Assembly (NCBI RefSeq): GCF_900107015.1
Contig: NZ_FNOI01000004.1
Span: 1 to 64,000, forward strand
DNA from: Litoreibacter albidus
Lineage (GTDB): Bacteria; Pseudomonadota; Alphaproteobacteria; Rhodobacterales; Rhodobacteraceae
DNA length: 64,000 nucleotides
Direction: 5' to 3'
The notes beneath the pieces were generated by a model. That model ran no database searches. It saw nothing but the letters and a program-made list of their open reading frames with translations, and had not been told where the DNA came from. The position numbers were made by a program, and so were the translations under genes. Shown here piece after piece: positions 7,478 to 17,174 of this stretch (positions within the stretch are counted from its first letter, which is position 1; each line of letters starts with the position of its first letter).

Positions 7478-7490
7478 GTTATATTATAAC
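7478..7490. promoter_or_regulatory. Zur-like box GTTATA-T-TATAAC
   Basis: A perfect palindrome, GTTATATTATAAC, 36 bp before the ATG of the COG0523 GTPase. It matches the core of Zur (zinc uptake regulator) sites described in alphaproteobacteria. The operon behind it encodes a COG0523 metallochaperone and DUF1826, a known Zur-regulon combination, which supports the assignment. Zinc-bound Zur would repress the operon. Confidence 0.7.
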
Positions 7491-7526
7491 GTTACGCATT
7501 ATTCATCTGAGGTAGAAGACGACATT

Positions 7527-8744
7527 ATGCACGCCCCTGATCCCCGCCTTCCCGTCACTGTCCTGTCCGGCTTTCTTGGGGCCGGAAAAACCACCCTCCT
7601 GAACCGCGTCCTGAACAACCGCGACGGGCGGCGCGTCGCCGTCATCGTCAACGACATGTCAGAGGTGAACATCGACGCCGACCTTGTGCGCGCCGACACC
7701 GAGCTAAGCCGCACCGATGAAACGCTGGTCGAGATGTCGAACGGCTGCATCTGCTGCACCCTGCGCGATGACCTCTTGGACGAAGTCCGCAGGTTGGCGG
7801 CGGAGGGGCGTTTCGACTACCTGCTGATCGAATCCACCGGCATCTCGGAGCCGCTGCCCGTCGCCGCCACCTTCGATTTCCGCGATGAGCACGGCGAAAG
7901 CCTCTCCGACGTGGCGCGACTCGACACGATGGTCACCGTGGTCGACGCGGTGAACCTGCTGCGCGATTACTCCAGCCATGATTTCCTACGTGACCGCGGC
8001 GAAACCCTCGGCGCGGAGGACGAGCGCACCTTGGTCGACTTGCTGGTCGAGCAGATCGAATTCGCCGATGTCGTCGTGATAAACAAGGTGGCCGACGCCC
8101 AGCCGCAGCAGGTGATTGCGGCGCGCCAGATCATTCGCAGCCTGAACGCCGATGCGCGGGTCATTGAGACCAGCCACTCCGACGTGCCAGCGGACGCAAT
8201 CTTGGATACTGGCCTCTTTGACTTTGACAAAGCGCACACGCACCCGATGTGGGCGAAGGAGCTATACGGCTTCGCCGACCACGTGCCCGAGACAGAGGAA
8301 TACGGCGTTGGTTCCTTCGTGTACCGCGCCCGCAGGCCGTTTGTGCCGGAAAAAATCATGGGCGTGCTGAATGGCGACCTGCCAAACGTGATCCGCGCCA
8401 AGGGGCATTTCTGGATCGCCACCCGACCGGAGTGGGTCGCGGAATTCTCGCTGGCGGGCGCCTTATCAACCGTGAAACCGCTGGGCACTTGGTGGGCCTC
8501 CGTGCCCAAAGACCGCTGGCCCGACAATGAGACAAGCCGCGCTTACGTGGCGCAGCATTGGCAAGAGCCTTGGGGCGACCGCCGCCAAGAACTGGTGTTT
8601 ATCGGGGCGGGCATTGACTGGGCCGACATCAAGGCGCGGTTGGACGGCGCCCTGATCCCAGAGGGGCTGGCCACCTCCCCCGATGCCCTGCCCGACTTCC
8701 CCGACCCGTTTCCAAATTGGCGACGGGCGGAGCAAGCGGCATGA
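7527..8744 (+). CDS. COG0523-family GTPase, putative zinc chaperone
   Basis: 405 aa from the ATG at 7527; an upstream frame runs through the Zur-like box and is unlikely. Walker A GFLGAGKT is at residues 15-22. The metal-binding CxCC (Cys74, Cys76, Cys77 in NGCICCTL) and the ESTG motif at 102-105 follow. NKVA supplies the guanine-specificity motif and the C-terminal third is a CobW_C domain. Members under Zur control deliver zinc to client enzymes when zinc is scarce. First gene of a tightly overlapped operon (ATGA junctions) with the DUF1826 and DUF6525 genes. A cobalt or other metal role is less likely given the operator. Confidence 0.88.
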   Translation: MHAPDPRLPVTVLSGFLGAGKTTLLNRVLNNRDGRRVAVIVNDMSEVNIDADLVRADTELSRTDETLVEMSNGCICCTLRDDLLDEVRRLAAEGRFDYLLIESTGISEPLPVAATFDFRDEHGESLSDVARLDTMVTVVDAVNLLRDYSSHDFLRDRGETLGAEDERTLVDLLVEQIEFADVVVINKVADAQPQQVIAARQIIRSLNADARVIETSHSDVPADAILDTGLFDFDKAHTHPMWAKELYGFADHVPETEEYGVGSFVYRARRPFVPEKIMGVLNGDLPNVIRAKGHFWIATRPEWVAEFSLAGALSTVKPLGTWWASVPKDRWPDNETSRAYVAQHWQEPWGDRRQELVFIGAGIDWADIKARLDGALIPEGLATSPDALPDFPDPFPNWRRAEQAA

Positions 8745-9376
8745 TCGGCGTTCAGGAAAAAGCCCGCGACTTGTCCACCGGCGTCCACATCGGCCAATCC
8801 GCAGAAACGCTGCACCGGATATCCGATGCCGCATGCGCGGCGGCGATCTGGGACAGGCCGCCCCTGCCCACGTTCCAAAGCTGGATTGACGCGCTACCGC
8901 CCGCGCAACTGCCCTCTGCGCGGGTGATCCTTCCCGCGCAGGCAGTGAAGGACGCCGTCACCACCATCTGCGACGCCGCCGAAACGCCCGACTGTATGGA
9001 GCGCACCCGCCTGATTGACGACATCGCCGCCCTCGCAGATATTTTCGCGGGCGTCATGGCCACCCCCTACCTGCGTTTGCGGCTGGCCTGCATCACCACG
9101 AATTCCTGCCGCAAGTTCCATCTGGATGCCGTCACCGCGCGCCTGATCTGCACCTATCGCGGGACGGGCACGCAGTACGGCGTGGCGCGTGACGGCGCGG
9201 ACCCAACGCGGATCGTCAACACCCCCACGTGCGCGCCCATCGTGCTGCGCGGTTCGCGCTGGCCCACGCATCCCGCATCCGGCCTCGTGCACCGCTCTCC
9301 CCCGATTGAGGGCACTGGCGAGGCACGTCTGGTGCTGGTCCTTGATCCCATCGACGATCCGGAGGACGCGCCATGA
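8741..9376 (+). CDS. DUF1826 family protein
   Basis: 211 aa. The ATG overlaps the stop of the COG0523 gene (ATGA). The family, often beside Zur-controlled COG0523 genes, has no established biochemical function. The conserved block is [21 protein letters not shown] near residues 125-145, then GVARDG and [20 protein letters not shown] near the C-terminus. The spacing of His, Asp and later His in this block recalls 2-oxoglutarate/Fe(II) oxygenase-like folds (H-x-D...H), which is only a suggestion. Expected to act under zinc limitation with its neighbour. Confidence 0.8.
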   Translation: MIGVQEKARDLSTGVHIGQSAETLHRISDAACAAAIWDRPPLPTFQSWIDALPPAQLPSARVILPAQAVKDAVTTICDAAETPDCMERTRLIDDIAALADIFAGVMATPYLRLRLACITTNSCRKFHLDAVTARLICTYRGTGTQYGVARDGADPTRIVNTPTCAPIVLRGSRWPTHPASGLVHRSPPIEGTGEARLVLVLDPIDDPEDAP

Positions 9377-9624
9377 ATGGCAATCTTGGGGCCACGACAC
9401 TCCGACGGCGGCGGCGGGCGGCGGACCCCATGCGGACCTACGACACACTGCCCCGCCCCTTGCGCTTATGGCTGGCGGAGGCCGCTCTGCCGTGGTCGCC
9501 CCACTCGTGCAAACGCATCTGGGACAAGGCCCGCCGCAAGGGGCTGTGCCCAGATGACGCGCTGTCGCTGCTTGCCGCCGCCGAGGCCAAAACCCTCGCG
9601 CAGGAGAGCCGTCACAACCGGTAA
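9373..9624 (+). CDS. DUF6525-like small basic protein
   Basis: 83 aa, starting at an ATGA overlap with DUF1826, so the three genes form one translationally coupled unit. It is very basic near the N-terminus (LRRRRRAADPM), followed by LPRPLRLWLAEAALPWSP, which I recall from a short family common in Rhodobacteraceae (DUF6525). Function is unknown. Its last 13 bases overlap the 3' end of the convergent uxaC. Association with zinc limitation is inferred from the operon only. Confidence 0.7.
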   Translation: MNGNLGATTLRRRRRAADPMRTYDTLPRPLRLWLAEAALPWSPHSCKRIWDKARRKGLCPDDALSLLAAAEAKTLAQESRHNR

Positions 9625-11015
9625 GCCGCCTTCGCCAGACCATGCGCCAAAAGCGGCGCGATTTCATAGGCCTCGGCCTCGTCCAAGCGGTGCGTCAACA
9701 CCATCTCCGCCAGCCAGCCACTGTCCACGCGGCGGGCCACATCGTGGCGCGCGGGGATGGAGCACAACGCCCGCGTGTCGTCGTTAAAGCCCACGGTGTT
9801 GTAGATCCCCGCCGTCTCCATCGCCATTTCGCGAAACCGGCGCATGCCCTCAAAACTGTCGTGAAACCACCACGGCGGCCCAAGTCGCAGGCACGGCCAG
9901 ACGCCCGCCAAAGGCGCAAGCTCGCGCGCGTATGTGGTCTCGTCCAAGGTGAACAGGATCAGCGTCAATCGCGGGTCCATCCCCACCGCATTCAGCAGCG
10001 GGCGCAGCGCCACGGGAAAGCTCACAGGCACCGGAATATCAAACCCGCGATCCGGCCCGTATGCAGCCTGAACCTCGGCGGAGTGCCCGCGCAACGACCC
10101 GCTGTGCAATTGCATAACCAGCCCGTCTTCCAGCGACATCCGCGCCATTTCCGTCAACATCTGGGCGCGGAACAGCTCCGCGTCCTGCGCCGCCATCTTG
10201 CCGCTGCGCACCCGCGCATAAAGGGCGCGGGCCTCGCCCAGTGGCAGGTCAGCCGTCAGGGGGGTCGGGTGTCCGTGGTCCGTCGCGGTCGCGCCCATCT
10301 CGATGAACGCCCGCCGACGTGCGCGGTGCGCGTCCAGATAGCCGTCATAGGTGCTGGTGTCGCAGCCAGACACCTGCGCCAGCCGCTCCAGATTACGCGT
10401 AAAATCCGGTGCATCGGGGTCGATCACCGCGTCGGGGCGGTAGGTCGGCACCACGCGTCCCGTCCAGCCGCTGTCCCGCGCCGCTTGGTGCCACGCCAGA
10501 TCATCCAGCGCACTGTCGGTGGTGGCGATCACCTCGATCCCGAACCGGTCAAACAGCGCGCGCGGGCGCGTGTCGTCCTGCGGCAGTCGCTCTGCGATCC
10601 TGTCGTATATATCCATTGCCGTGTCCGGCCCCAGCCGCTCGGTCACCCCGAACAGACGCGCCAAGGCGTCATCCACCCAGATACGCGACGGGGTTCCTGC
10701 ATAAAGGTAATAGTGATCCGCAAAAGTCTGCCAGATTTTGCGCGGGTCTTTTTCGCGACCGGCCCCGATCCCCAGCGCCTCAAAGCTGACGCCTTGGCTG
10801 ACCATCATCCGCGTAACGTAGTGATCCGGCGTCACAAACAGCGCCGCAGGATCGGTGAAGGCGGGGTTCTCCCCCCACCAGCGCGGGTCGGTATGCCCAT
10901 GCGGCGAGATGATCGGCAATGCCTCCACCGACTGGTAAAGCTCCCGCGCCAAGCGCCGCGCCGCAGGATCGGCAGGCAGCAATCGGTCGGGGTGCAAAGG
11001 GCGCTCTTCCATCAC
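9612..11015 (-). CDS. uxaC: glucuronate isomerase
   Basis: 467 aa, the normal family length. It converts D-glucuronate to D-fructuronate and D-galacturonate to D-tagaturonate, the first step of hexuronate breakdown. Family features are clear: the ISPHGHTDPRWW metal-binding HxH near residues 36-48, the ATTDSALDDLAWH segment, and the PPWWFHDSFEGMRRF and NTVGFNDDTRALCSIPARHDVARR blocks near the C-terminus. It is divergent from uxuA, so the 199-bp intergenic region carries both promoters. The 3' end overlaps the DUF6525 gene by 13 bp. Confidence 0.96.
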   Translation of the reverse strand: MMEERPLHPDRLLPADPAARRLARELYQSVEALPIISPHGHTDPRWWGENPAFTDPAALFVTPDHYVTRMMVSQGVSFEALGIGAGREKDPRKIWQTFADHYYLYAGTPSRIWVDDALARLFGVTERLGPDTAMDIYDRIAERLPQDDTRPRALFDRFGIEVIATTDSALDDLAWHQAARDSGWTGRVVPTYRPDAVIDPDAPDFTRNLERLAQVSGCDTSTYDGYLDAHRARRRAFIEMGATATDHGHPTPLTADLPLGEARALYARVRSGKMAAQDAELFRAQMLTEMARMSLEDGLVMQLHSGSLRGHSAEVQAAYGPDRGFDIPVPVSFPVALRPLLNAVGMDPRLTLILFTLDETTYARELAPLAGVWPCLRLGPPWWFHDSFEGMRRFREMAMETAGIYNTVGFNDDTRALCSIPARHDVARRVDSGWLAEMVLTHRLDEAEAYEIAPLLAHGLAKAAYRL

Positions 11016-11214
11016 GGATCCTCTTCAGTAAAAAACGCAGGTGACGGCGTATCAACCGCATCTACCGCGGTGGCGTCCGCTGGTGGGCTATGGCGCATCA
11101 TGTCCCCTTCGGGGGCAACCGTGCCGCCACGCTACCATACTAGTCAACACTCAATCGCTATGCTACCCGTCGAGCACGGCCCAGCGCAGGCACAGACACA
11201 TCCGGAGACCCCCT

Positions 11215-12432
11215 ATGAAACAGACATGGCGTTGGTTCGGCCCACAAGATCACGTGTCGGTTGACACAATGCTGCAAGCTGGTGTCGACGGCGTCGTCTC
11301 CGCGCTGCACCACGTTCCCACGGGCGCTGTCTGGTCGCCGGAAGAGATAGCACAGCGCCAACAGCAAATCGCAACCCGCCCCTGCGGCGCGCCCTCCGGC
11401 CTTGCGTGGGACGTCGTGGAAAGCCTGCCGGTGTCCGAAGACATCAAACGCCAAACAGGCGACTGGCGCGACCATATCGCGGCGTGGAAGCACTCCATGC
11501 GCAACCTGCATGCGGCGGGGATAGAGGTCATTTGCTACAACTTCATGCCCGTCCTCGACTGGACCCGCACCGATCTGGCACACGCGCTGCCGAACGGGGC
11601 CACCTGCATGCGGTTCGACCTGCCGGTTTTTGCCGCCTTCGACATTCACATCCTTGCCCGCGACGGCGCGGCGCATGATTACCCTGAAGACGTTGTCGCC
11701 AGCGCGGCGGAGGCATTCGCCAAGATGGCGCAGACAGACATAGAGGCCTTGGTGCGCACGGTTGTTTTCGGCCTGCCCGGCGCTGCGGAGAATTTCTCCC
11801 TCGCCGATTTACGCTACCATCTGGACGCCTACGCAGGGTTGAGCGCGGACAAATTACGCGGTCATCTGGTTGATTTTCTGGAAGAGGTCGCCCCGCTCGC
11901 GCAAGAGTTGGGCATACGCCTGTGCTGCCACCCCGACGACCCGCCCACGCCCCTTCTGGGCCTGCCGCGCATCATGTCGACGGAGGCGGATTACGCCGCC
12001 GTTCTAGACGCGGTCGACCTTATGTCCAACGGCGTCACGCTCTGCTCCGGCTCCTTGGGGGCGCGGCCCGACAACGACCTTACCGGCATGATGGAGCGTC
12101 TGGGCGACCGCGTGCATTTCTTGCACCTGCGCAACGTTCAACGCGAAAGCCCGCATGTGCAAACCAGCTTTCACGAGGCGGCACATCTGGAAGGCGGCAC
12201 CGACATGGTCGCCCTGATCGCGGCGGCGCTGCGACAGGAAGCCAAACGTCGCGCCTCTGGCCGCGCCGATGCCTCCATCCCCTACCGCCCCGACCACGGG
12301 CAAGACATCCTCGATGACCTAGGCCGCAACGCCCAGCCGGGCTATCCGGCCATCGGGCGCTTGAAAGGCCTGGCAGAGCTGCGCGGTATCGTCACCGCGC
12401 TGTCGCATGACCATGTGGCGAGCGCGCTGTGA
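11215..12432 (+). CDS. uxuA: mannonate dehydratase
   Basis: 405 aa from the ATG at 11215, preceded by GGAG. The frame extends upstream without support. It begins MKQTWRWFGPQDHVS, the diagnostic UxuA N-terminus, and contains LCCHPDDPP and FLHLRNV motifs of this TIM-barrel Fe/Mn enzyme. It dehydrates D-mannonate to 2-keto-3-deoxy-D-gluconate. It overlaps uxuB by 4 bp. The KDG kinase and KDPG aldolase needed afterwards are not in the window. Confidence 0.96.
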   Translation: MKQTWRWFGPQDHVSVDTMLQAGVDGVVSALHHVPTGAVWSPEEIAQRQQQIATRPCGAPSGLAWDVVESLPVSEDIKRQTGDWRDHIAAWKHSMRNLHAAGIEVICYNFMPVLDWTRTDLAHALPNGATCMRFDLPVFAAFDIHILARDGAAHDYPEDVVASAAEAFAKMAQTDIEALVRTVVFGLPGAAENFSLADLRYHLDAYAGLSADKLRGHLVDFLEEVAPLAQELGIRLCCHPDDPPTPLLGLPRIMSTEADYAAVLDAVDLMSNGVTLCSGSLGARPDNDLTGMMERLGDRVHFLHLRNVQRESPHVQTSFHEAAHLEGGTDMVALIAAALRQEAKRRASGRADASIPYRPDHGQDILDDLGRNAQPGYPAIGRLKGLAELRGIVTALSHDHVASAL

Positions 12433-13898
12433 CCCGCATGCGATTGTCTCATCTGCAAGATATCACCGGCACGGCCACGCGGCCCCGCTATGAGCCCGCC
12501 GCGCATGGTGCGGGCATCGTGCATCTGGGCCTAGGCGCATTTCACCGCGCGCATCAGGCGGTCATGACGGATGCCGCCCTGTCCCACGCTGGCGGCGATT
12601 GGCGCATCATCGGGGTGAGCCTGCGCTCGCGCGCCGTGGTGGACGCGCTGGCCCCGCAGAACGGCCTCTATACCGTGTTGGAACACGATGCGGCGGGCGT
12701 CACGGGCCATGTCGTCGGCGCCATCGCGCAAGTGATCGCCGCCGACCCTGCCGCCACGCTCAAGGCACTTAGCGCCCCTACAACGCGGATCGTCACCCTC
12801 ACCGTGACCGAAAAAGGCTACGGCATCGACCGAGCCACGGGCCTGCCCGACCCGCAAAATGCAACCGTTGCCGCCGATCTGGAACAGCCCGACGCCCCCA
12901 GCGGCGTTCTTGGCCTGCTCACCGCCGCGCTGGCGATCCGGCGCGCGAAGGGCGATGCGCCCTTCACGGTACTTTGCTGCGATAACCTGCCGGACAACGG
13001 ACGCTTCCTGCAACAAGGCGTGGTCGGCTTTGCCCGTCTCTATGACGCCGATCTGGCCGATTGGATCGCGGCGCATGTCGCCTTTCCGTCCAGCATGGTG
13101 GACCGCATCACCCCCGCCCCAAGCGACGCCACGCGCAAAGACGCGCTGGCACTCACGGGCTGCACCGACCTTGCCGCGATAGAAACCGAACCTTTCACCC
13201 AATGGGTGATCGAGGACAGCTTCCCCCAAGGGCGCCCCGCGTGGGAGCACGGCGGTGCGATCTTTGTGGAGGACGTCGCCAAGTTTGAACACATGAAGCT
13301 GCGAATGCTGAACGGCGCGCACTCCATGCTGGCCTATACGGGGTTTCTGGCAGGGCACCCCTACGTGCGTGACGTCATGGCGGATCCGGCCCTCACGCGG
13401 TTGGTGGGGCGGCATCTGGACGCCGCCGCCCAAACCTTGGAACCACTTCCCGCGATTGATTTCGCCACCTACGCAGCAGAGTTGAAAGACCGCTTCAAGA
13501 ACCCCGCAATCGCGCATGAGACGTATCAAATCGCGATGGACGGCACGCAAAAGCTGCCCCAGCGCATTTTTGCGCCCGCCCTGCATGCCTTGGCCCACGG
13601 GCAAGATCTGCGCCCCTTCGCCTTCGCTACGGCCATGTGGATGCGCTACGCTTTGGGCCAAACGGAGGCGGGCGCGGCCTATGATCTACGCGATCCGCGC
13701 GCCGCAGAGATAGCGACCGCCCTGAACGGGCTGCCCCGTGACGGGGGCCGCATATCCGCCGCGCTGCATGAGCGGCTGACCCTGATCCCCGACGCCTTGG
13801 CGCAAAACGACAATTGGCGCGCAACGGTCGCAAAAATCCTAAGCCATATCCTGACAGATGGCGTCGCTGCAACGATCAAGGCCGAGGCCAAGCTGTAG
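12429..13898 (+). CDS. uxuB: fructuronate reductase (mannitol dehydrogenase family)
   Basis: 489 aa from a GTG that overlaps the uxuA stop; the ATG at 12438 is possible. The Rossmann-fold N-terminal domain includes GIVHLGLGAFHRAHQ, the signature of the polyol dehydrogenase family. VTEKGYGID and KLRMLNGAHSMLAY (with the catalytic Lys) follow, and the C-terminal mannitol DH domain. It reduces D-fructuronate to D-mannonate with NADH, feeding UxuA. Specificity for fructuronate rather than mannitol or tagaturonate is inferred from uxaC and uxuA as neighbours. Confidence 0.9.
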   Translation: MTRMRLSHLQDITGTATRPRYEPAAHGAGIVHLGLGAFHRAHQAVMTDAALSHAGGDWRIIGVSLRSRAVVDALAPQNGLYTVLEHDAAGVTGHVVGAIAQVIAADPAATLKALSAPTTRIVTLTVTEKGYGIDRATGLPDPQNATVAADLEQPDAPSGVLGLLTAALAIRRAKGDAPFTVLCCDNLPDNGRFLQQGVVGFARLYDADLADWIAAHVAFPSSMVDRITPAPSDATRKDALALTGCTDLAAIETEPFTQWVIEDSFPQGRPAWEHGGAIFVEDVAKFEHMKLRMLNGAHSMLAYTGFLAGHPYVRDVMADPALTRLVGRHLDAAAQTLEPLPAIDFATYAAELKDRFKNPAIAHETYQIAMDGTQKLPQRIFAPALHALAHGQDLRPFAFATAMWMRYALGQTEAGAAYDLRDPRAAEIATALNGLPRDGGRISAALHERLTLIPDALAQNDNWRATVAKILSHILTDGVAATIKAEAKL

Positions 13899-13901
13899 CG
13901 C

Positions 13902-15146
13902 CTACGCGTCGGACCTGTATTTCGCAGGTGCAAACGGGGCGAGGTCGATGTTGGGCGTCGTCCCGCCAATCAAATCCGCGATGATCCGGCCCGTTTTCGG
14001 CCCACCCGTCAGCCCCACGTGCTGATGGCCAAACGCGCTGTAGCTGCGCCCCGCCGCATCGTTCGGCCCGATGACCGGCAAGCTGTCCGCCGGTGCGGGG
14101 CGATGCCCCATCCATTCCACCACGTCGTCGTATTCGATATCCGGCAAAAGCCGTTTCAACTGACGGCGCAGCAACGCGAAGGGGGCGCGGCTGGGGCCAG
14201 CCTCCAGCCCGCCAAATTCCACCACGCCCGCCGCCCGCAATCGGCCGTCCATCGGCGTCACCACGAATTTTCCGCTGGCCACCATCATCGGCGCCTTGGG
14301 CATGAACGACGGGTTAATCAACTCTATGTGGTAGCCCCGCTCGCTTTCCAACGGGACTTTAACGCCAAGCTTATGCGCGATGGGTTTCGACCACGGACCA
14401 AGCGCGAAGACGATGTGATCGGCCCGCATCTCCCCCTGCGAGGTGCGCAGCGCTGCAATCGCGGGGCCGTCCATCTCGACGTCGTCAATTTGGGCAATCG
14501 TCAGGGTGCCGCCTTGGGCCACGAAGTGATCCGCCAGCGCCTGCACGTATTTGCCGGGGTCGGAGATCCGCCCATGGTTCTTGCACCGCACCACGACCTC
14601 AAACGCATCGCCAAATGCGGGGTCATAGTCGCGGAAGGTCGCGCCCTCCACCACGTCAAACGCATAGCCGTTGTCTTTGCGCTTTTGCCAGCCGTAGGCG
14701 TCCGCCTCAAAGGCGGCGCGGGTGGCGTAGCCAAAGCAGAAATCCTCGGGCGAAATAAACCGCTCCGCGCCGGTTCCCGCCGCCAAGGCGCGGTGCTGCT
14801 CCACGCTGTCGTGCAACAGTTGCGACATGGCCGCGCCGTAGTGATCGACATGGGCGTCGGTGGCATAGCCAAGGTAGCGCGCCAAGAACGGCAGCAGCTT
14901 GGGCAGATAGGACCAGCGCAAAAACAGTGGCGCATCGGGGCGCAGCACCATGCCCGGTGCTTTGCGCCATAAGCCAGGCACTGTAACTGGCACAATTGCC
15001 CCCGCCGCCAGAACACCCGCGTTGCCGTGGCTGGTGCCACGCGCGGGGCCTGCGCGGTCAACTATCGTCACATCATGGCCCGCGCGTTGCAGCCAGATGG
15101 CGCAGGACACACCGACGATACCCGCCCCCGCTACGATAATCTGCAT
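13902..15146 (-). CDS. FAD-dependent oxidoreductase, DadA-like (D-amino-acid dehydrogenase family)
   Basis: 414 aa. The N-terminal dinucleotide-binding motif is IIVAGAGIVGVSCAIWLQRAG, with an acidic residue after it (TIVDR). RGTSHGNAGVLA is the DadA-type FAD loop. The C-terminal block has WMGHRPAPADSLPVIGP and FGHQHVGLTGGPKTGRIIADL, typical of DadA. It oxidises an amine or hydroxy acid and probably passes electrons to the respiratory chain. It is convergent with uxuB, 3 bp apart, and leads into Gfo/Idh genes on the same strand, so the real substrate may be a sugar-derived amine. Not assignable further. Confidence 0.85.
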   Translation of the reverse strand: MQIIVAGAGIVGVSCAIWLQRAGHDVTIVDRAGPARGTSHGNAGVLAAGAIVPVTVPGLWRKAPGMVLRPDAPLFLRWSYLPKLLPFLARYLGYATDAHVDHYGAAMSQLLHDSVEQHRALAAGTGAERFISPEDFCFGYATRAAFEADAYGWQKRKDNGYAFDVVEGATFRDYDPAFGDAFEVVVRCKNHGRISDPGKYVQALADHFVAQGGTLTIAQIDDVEMDGPAIAALRTSQGEMRADHIVFALGPWSKPIAHKLGVKVPLESERGYHIELINPSFMPKAPMMVASGKFVVTPMDGRLRAAGVVEFGGLEAGPSRAPFALLRRQLKRLLPDIEYDDVVEWMGHRPAPADSLPVIGPNDAAGRSYSAFGHQHVGLTGGPKTGRIIADLIGGTTPNIDLAPFAPAKYRSDA

Positions 15147-15166
15147 GTGCTGTGTCCTATCCGTCG

Positions 15167-16192
15167 CTACGGCTGCCAGCCATCATATAAAGCGTGGGTG
15201 CGCGGCAGGGGAAGGCGTTGCGGCGCACCCGCGCGCGCCGCCGCATAAAGCGCCGTGACCAACTCCACAGAGGTCCGCCCCTGCGCGAGGGTGACCGCGT
15301 CGAGGTCCAGCGCAATTGCCTGCAAGAAACCCTCAAACCCCAAGGGCGATGCGACCACATCCTTTAGCGCCGCGTTAATCTCTTCGGCAGAGCACCCGCG
15401 CGGCGTGATCGTCCATTGCGCGGCGGCAGGCGCATAAGGTGACAAGCCGCTTTCGGCGGTGAAGCCGTCAAACATCAACCGGATGCGCGAGGTGTCATCC
15501 CCCGCCCCCAGCGTCGCGGAGGAGGTCACCAACGCACCGCTTTCCATGGTAAAACCAAGCGCCGCGCAATCCTCCGTCTCGATGTCGTTCACCCGCGTCG
15601 CAAGCTGCGCGCTGACCTGTGCCACAGGCCCCAAAAGCAAGCACATCAAATCATGCGCGTGGATTGCGTGGCCCAAGATCACGCCGCCCTGCTCCCCCGC
15701 CCAAGTGCCGCGCCACGGCGCGTCGTAATAGTCCGCGTCGCGCCGCCAGTGCGTCTCGATGGAGCCCGCGAAAGCCGTCCCCGCCAAGCCCGCGCGGATC
15801 AGGTGCAAGACCTGCGCAACCCCGACGCCAAAGCGGTATTGAAACACCGGATAAACCCTGCGCCCCGTCTTGCTGGCCACGGCCTCCAGCCGGTCCATGT
15901 CCGACAGCGACGTGGCGATGGGCTTTTCGCAGATCACGTCCTTTCCGGCCTCCAGCGCGGCGATGGCGGTAGACACATGCAGATGCGGCGGCAGGCACAC
16001 GTCGATGATATCAACGTCGGAGGCCAAAACAGTGGCCAAATCGGTCTCCACCGGAATACCGCCCGCAATTTCCGTGGCGCGTGCGCGGTCCAGATCGCAG
16101 ATCACCGCCACCTCGAAGTGCTCCGGCAACGCACGGTAGGCGGTCAGATGCTCGCGCCCGATCCCCGCGCCGATGATGGCGACCCTACGCAT
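15167..16192 (-). CDS. Gfo/Idh/MocA-family oxidoreductase (copy 1)
   Basis: 341 aa. Rossmann domain VAIIGAGIGREHLTAYRAL, then CLPPHLHVSTAIAALEAGKDVICEKPIATSL, which carries the conserved EKP lysine of this family. HAIHAHDL near residue 175 supplies the catalytic His region. NAD(P)-linked oxidation or reduction of a cyclic polyol or sugar; the substrate is unknown. The start overlaps the 3' end of the next gene by 8 bp. One of three consecutive family members. Confidence 0.9.
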   Translation of the reverse strand: MRRVAIIGAGIGREHLTAYRALPEHFEVAVICDLDRARATEIAGGIPVETDLATVLASDVDIIDVCLPPHLHVSTAIAALEAGKDVICEKPIATSLSDMDRLEAVASKTGRRVYPVFQYRFGVGVAQVLHLIRAGLAGTAFAGSIETHWRRDADYYDAPWRGTWAGEQGGVILGHAIHAHDLMCLLLGPVAQVSAQLATRVNDIETEDCAALGFTMESGALVTSSATLGAGDDTSRIRLMFDGFTAESGLSPYAPAAAQWTITPRGCSAEEINAALKDVVASPLGFEGFLQAIALDLDAVTLAQGRTSVELVTALYAAARAGAPQRLPLPRTHALYDGWQP

Positions 16193-17174
16193 CGGCCATC
16201 GCCTGTGCGCGCAAAGCCAGCTCCATCACCTTGAAGGCATGCGCTTGCGGCATGGCGGTCTGTGTCCGGTCGCGTATGTCAGCCGCAAGTCGCGCAAAAT
16301 ACGGCAGGCCCGCGTCGCTGGCGTCGATCCTTTCGCAGCGCGACCCGTTGGTCAGCAGCATATGGTCCGTGCCAGCCGCCCCGCCAACATCCACATATTT
16401 ACGCAGCTCTATCGTGCCCTCGGTGCCAAGGATCGTCAGCCGCCCGTCGCCCCATGTGGGCAGCGCGTCGGGGGTAAACCAGTCAACACGGATGTAGCCG
16501 TGGCCCTCCGACGCGCGCAGGGCGATTTCACCGAAGTCCTGAAAATCCCCGCCGATGGAGGTCGCGGTGGCCAGTGTCACCTCCGCGTCTGTGGCGCCGG
16601 TGAAATACAAAAACTGGTCGATCTGATGCGACGCAATATCGGTCAGGATGCCGCCGTTGCGGGCGGGGTCAAAGAACCAGTCAGGGCGCGTGGCGCGGTT
16701 CAAACGGTGCGGGCCAAGCCCCACGGTCTGGATCACGCGGCCAATCGCGCCCGCCTGCACCAGCTCCGCCGCGCGGGTCACGCATGGCACCTCGAAGCGC
16801 TCGGAAAAATCCACCGACCAGATGCGCCCCGTGCGCGCGACGCAGGCCTTGATAGCGTCGAGTTGCGCCATGGTGGTGCAGCCCGGTTTGTCGGACATCA
16901 CGTCGATCCCCGCCTCCATCGCGCGGATCGCCAAAGCGGCACGGTCGCAAGGGATGGCAGAGATAATGATCAGGTCGGGTGCGGCCTCCAGCACAGCGTC
17001 CACGCTGGGCAGGCGCGGCGCGTCGGGAAAGCGTTTGACGAACCCCGCCAAAGGCTCCGGCGAGCCGTCCGTCCACCAGCCGACGCAATCCGCGCCCTGC
17101 TGCAACATATTGCCAAGCATCCCGAAGGCATGGCGGTGGTCGATACCAAGGACAGCGACTTTAAGCTTAGACAT
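16185..17174 (-). CDS. Gfo/Idh/MocA-family oxidoreductase (copy 2)
   Basis: 329 aa. The N-terminus is KVAVLGIDHRHAFGMLGNML, an atypical variant with GIDHRH in place of the GxGxxG core, so cofactor binding may differ. MSDKPGCTTMAQLDAI replaces the usual EKP with DKP. GGILTDIASHQIDQFLYF supplies the catalytic Asp/His segment. This looks like the subset of the family that works with paired partners. Overlaps both flanking homologues by 8 bp, suggesting obligate co-expression. Confidence 0.88.
   Translation of the reverse strand: MSKLKVAVLGIDHRHAFGMLGNMLQQGADCVGWWTDGSPEPLAGFVKRFPDAPRLPSVDAVLEAAPDLIIISAIPCDRAALAIRAMEAGIDVMSDKPGCTTMAQLDAIKACVARTGRIWSVDFSERFEVPCVTRAAELVQAGAIGRVIQTVGLGPHRLNRATRPDWFFDPARNGGILTDIASHQIDQFLYFTGATDAEVTLATATSIGGDFQDFGEIALRASEGHGYIRVDWFTPDALPTWGDGRLTILGTEGTIELRKYVDVGGAAGTDHMLLTNGSRCERIDASDAGLPYFARLAADIRDRTQTAMPQAHAFKVMELALRAQAMADA

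Noticed and set aside
9642-11264. 540-aa plus-strand frame opposite uxaC
   Set aside because: It is antisense to a clear glucuronate isomerase and has Arg/His-rich composition typical of mirror frames in high-GC DNA.
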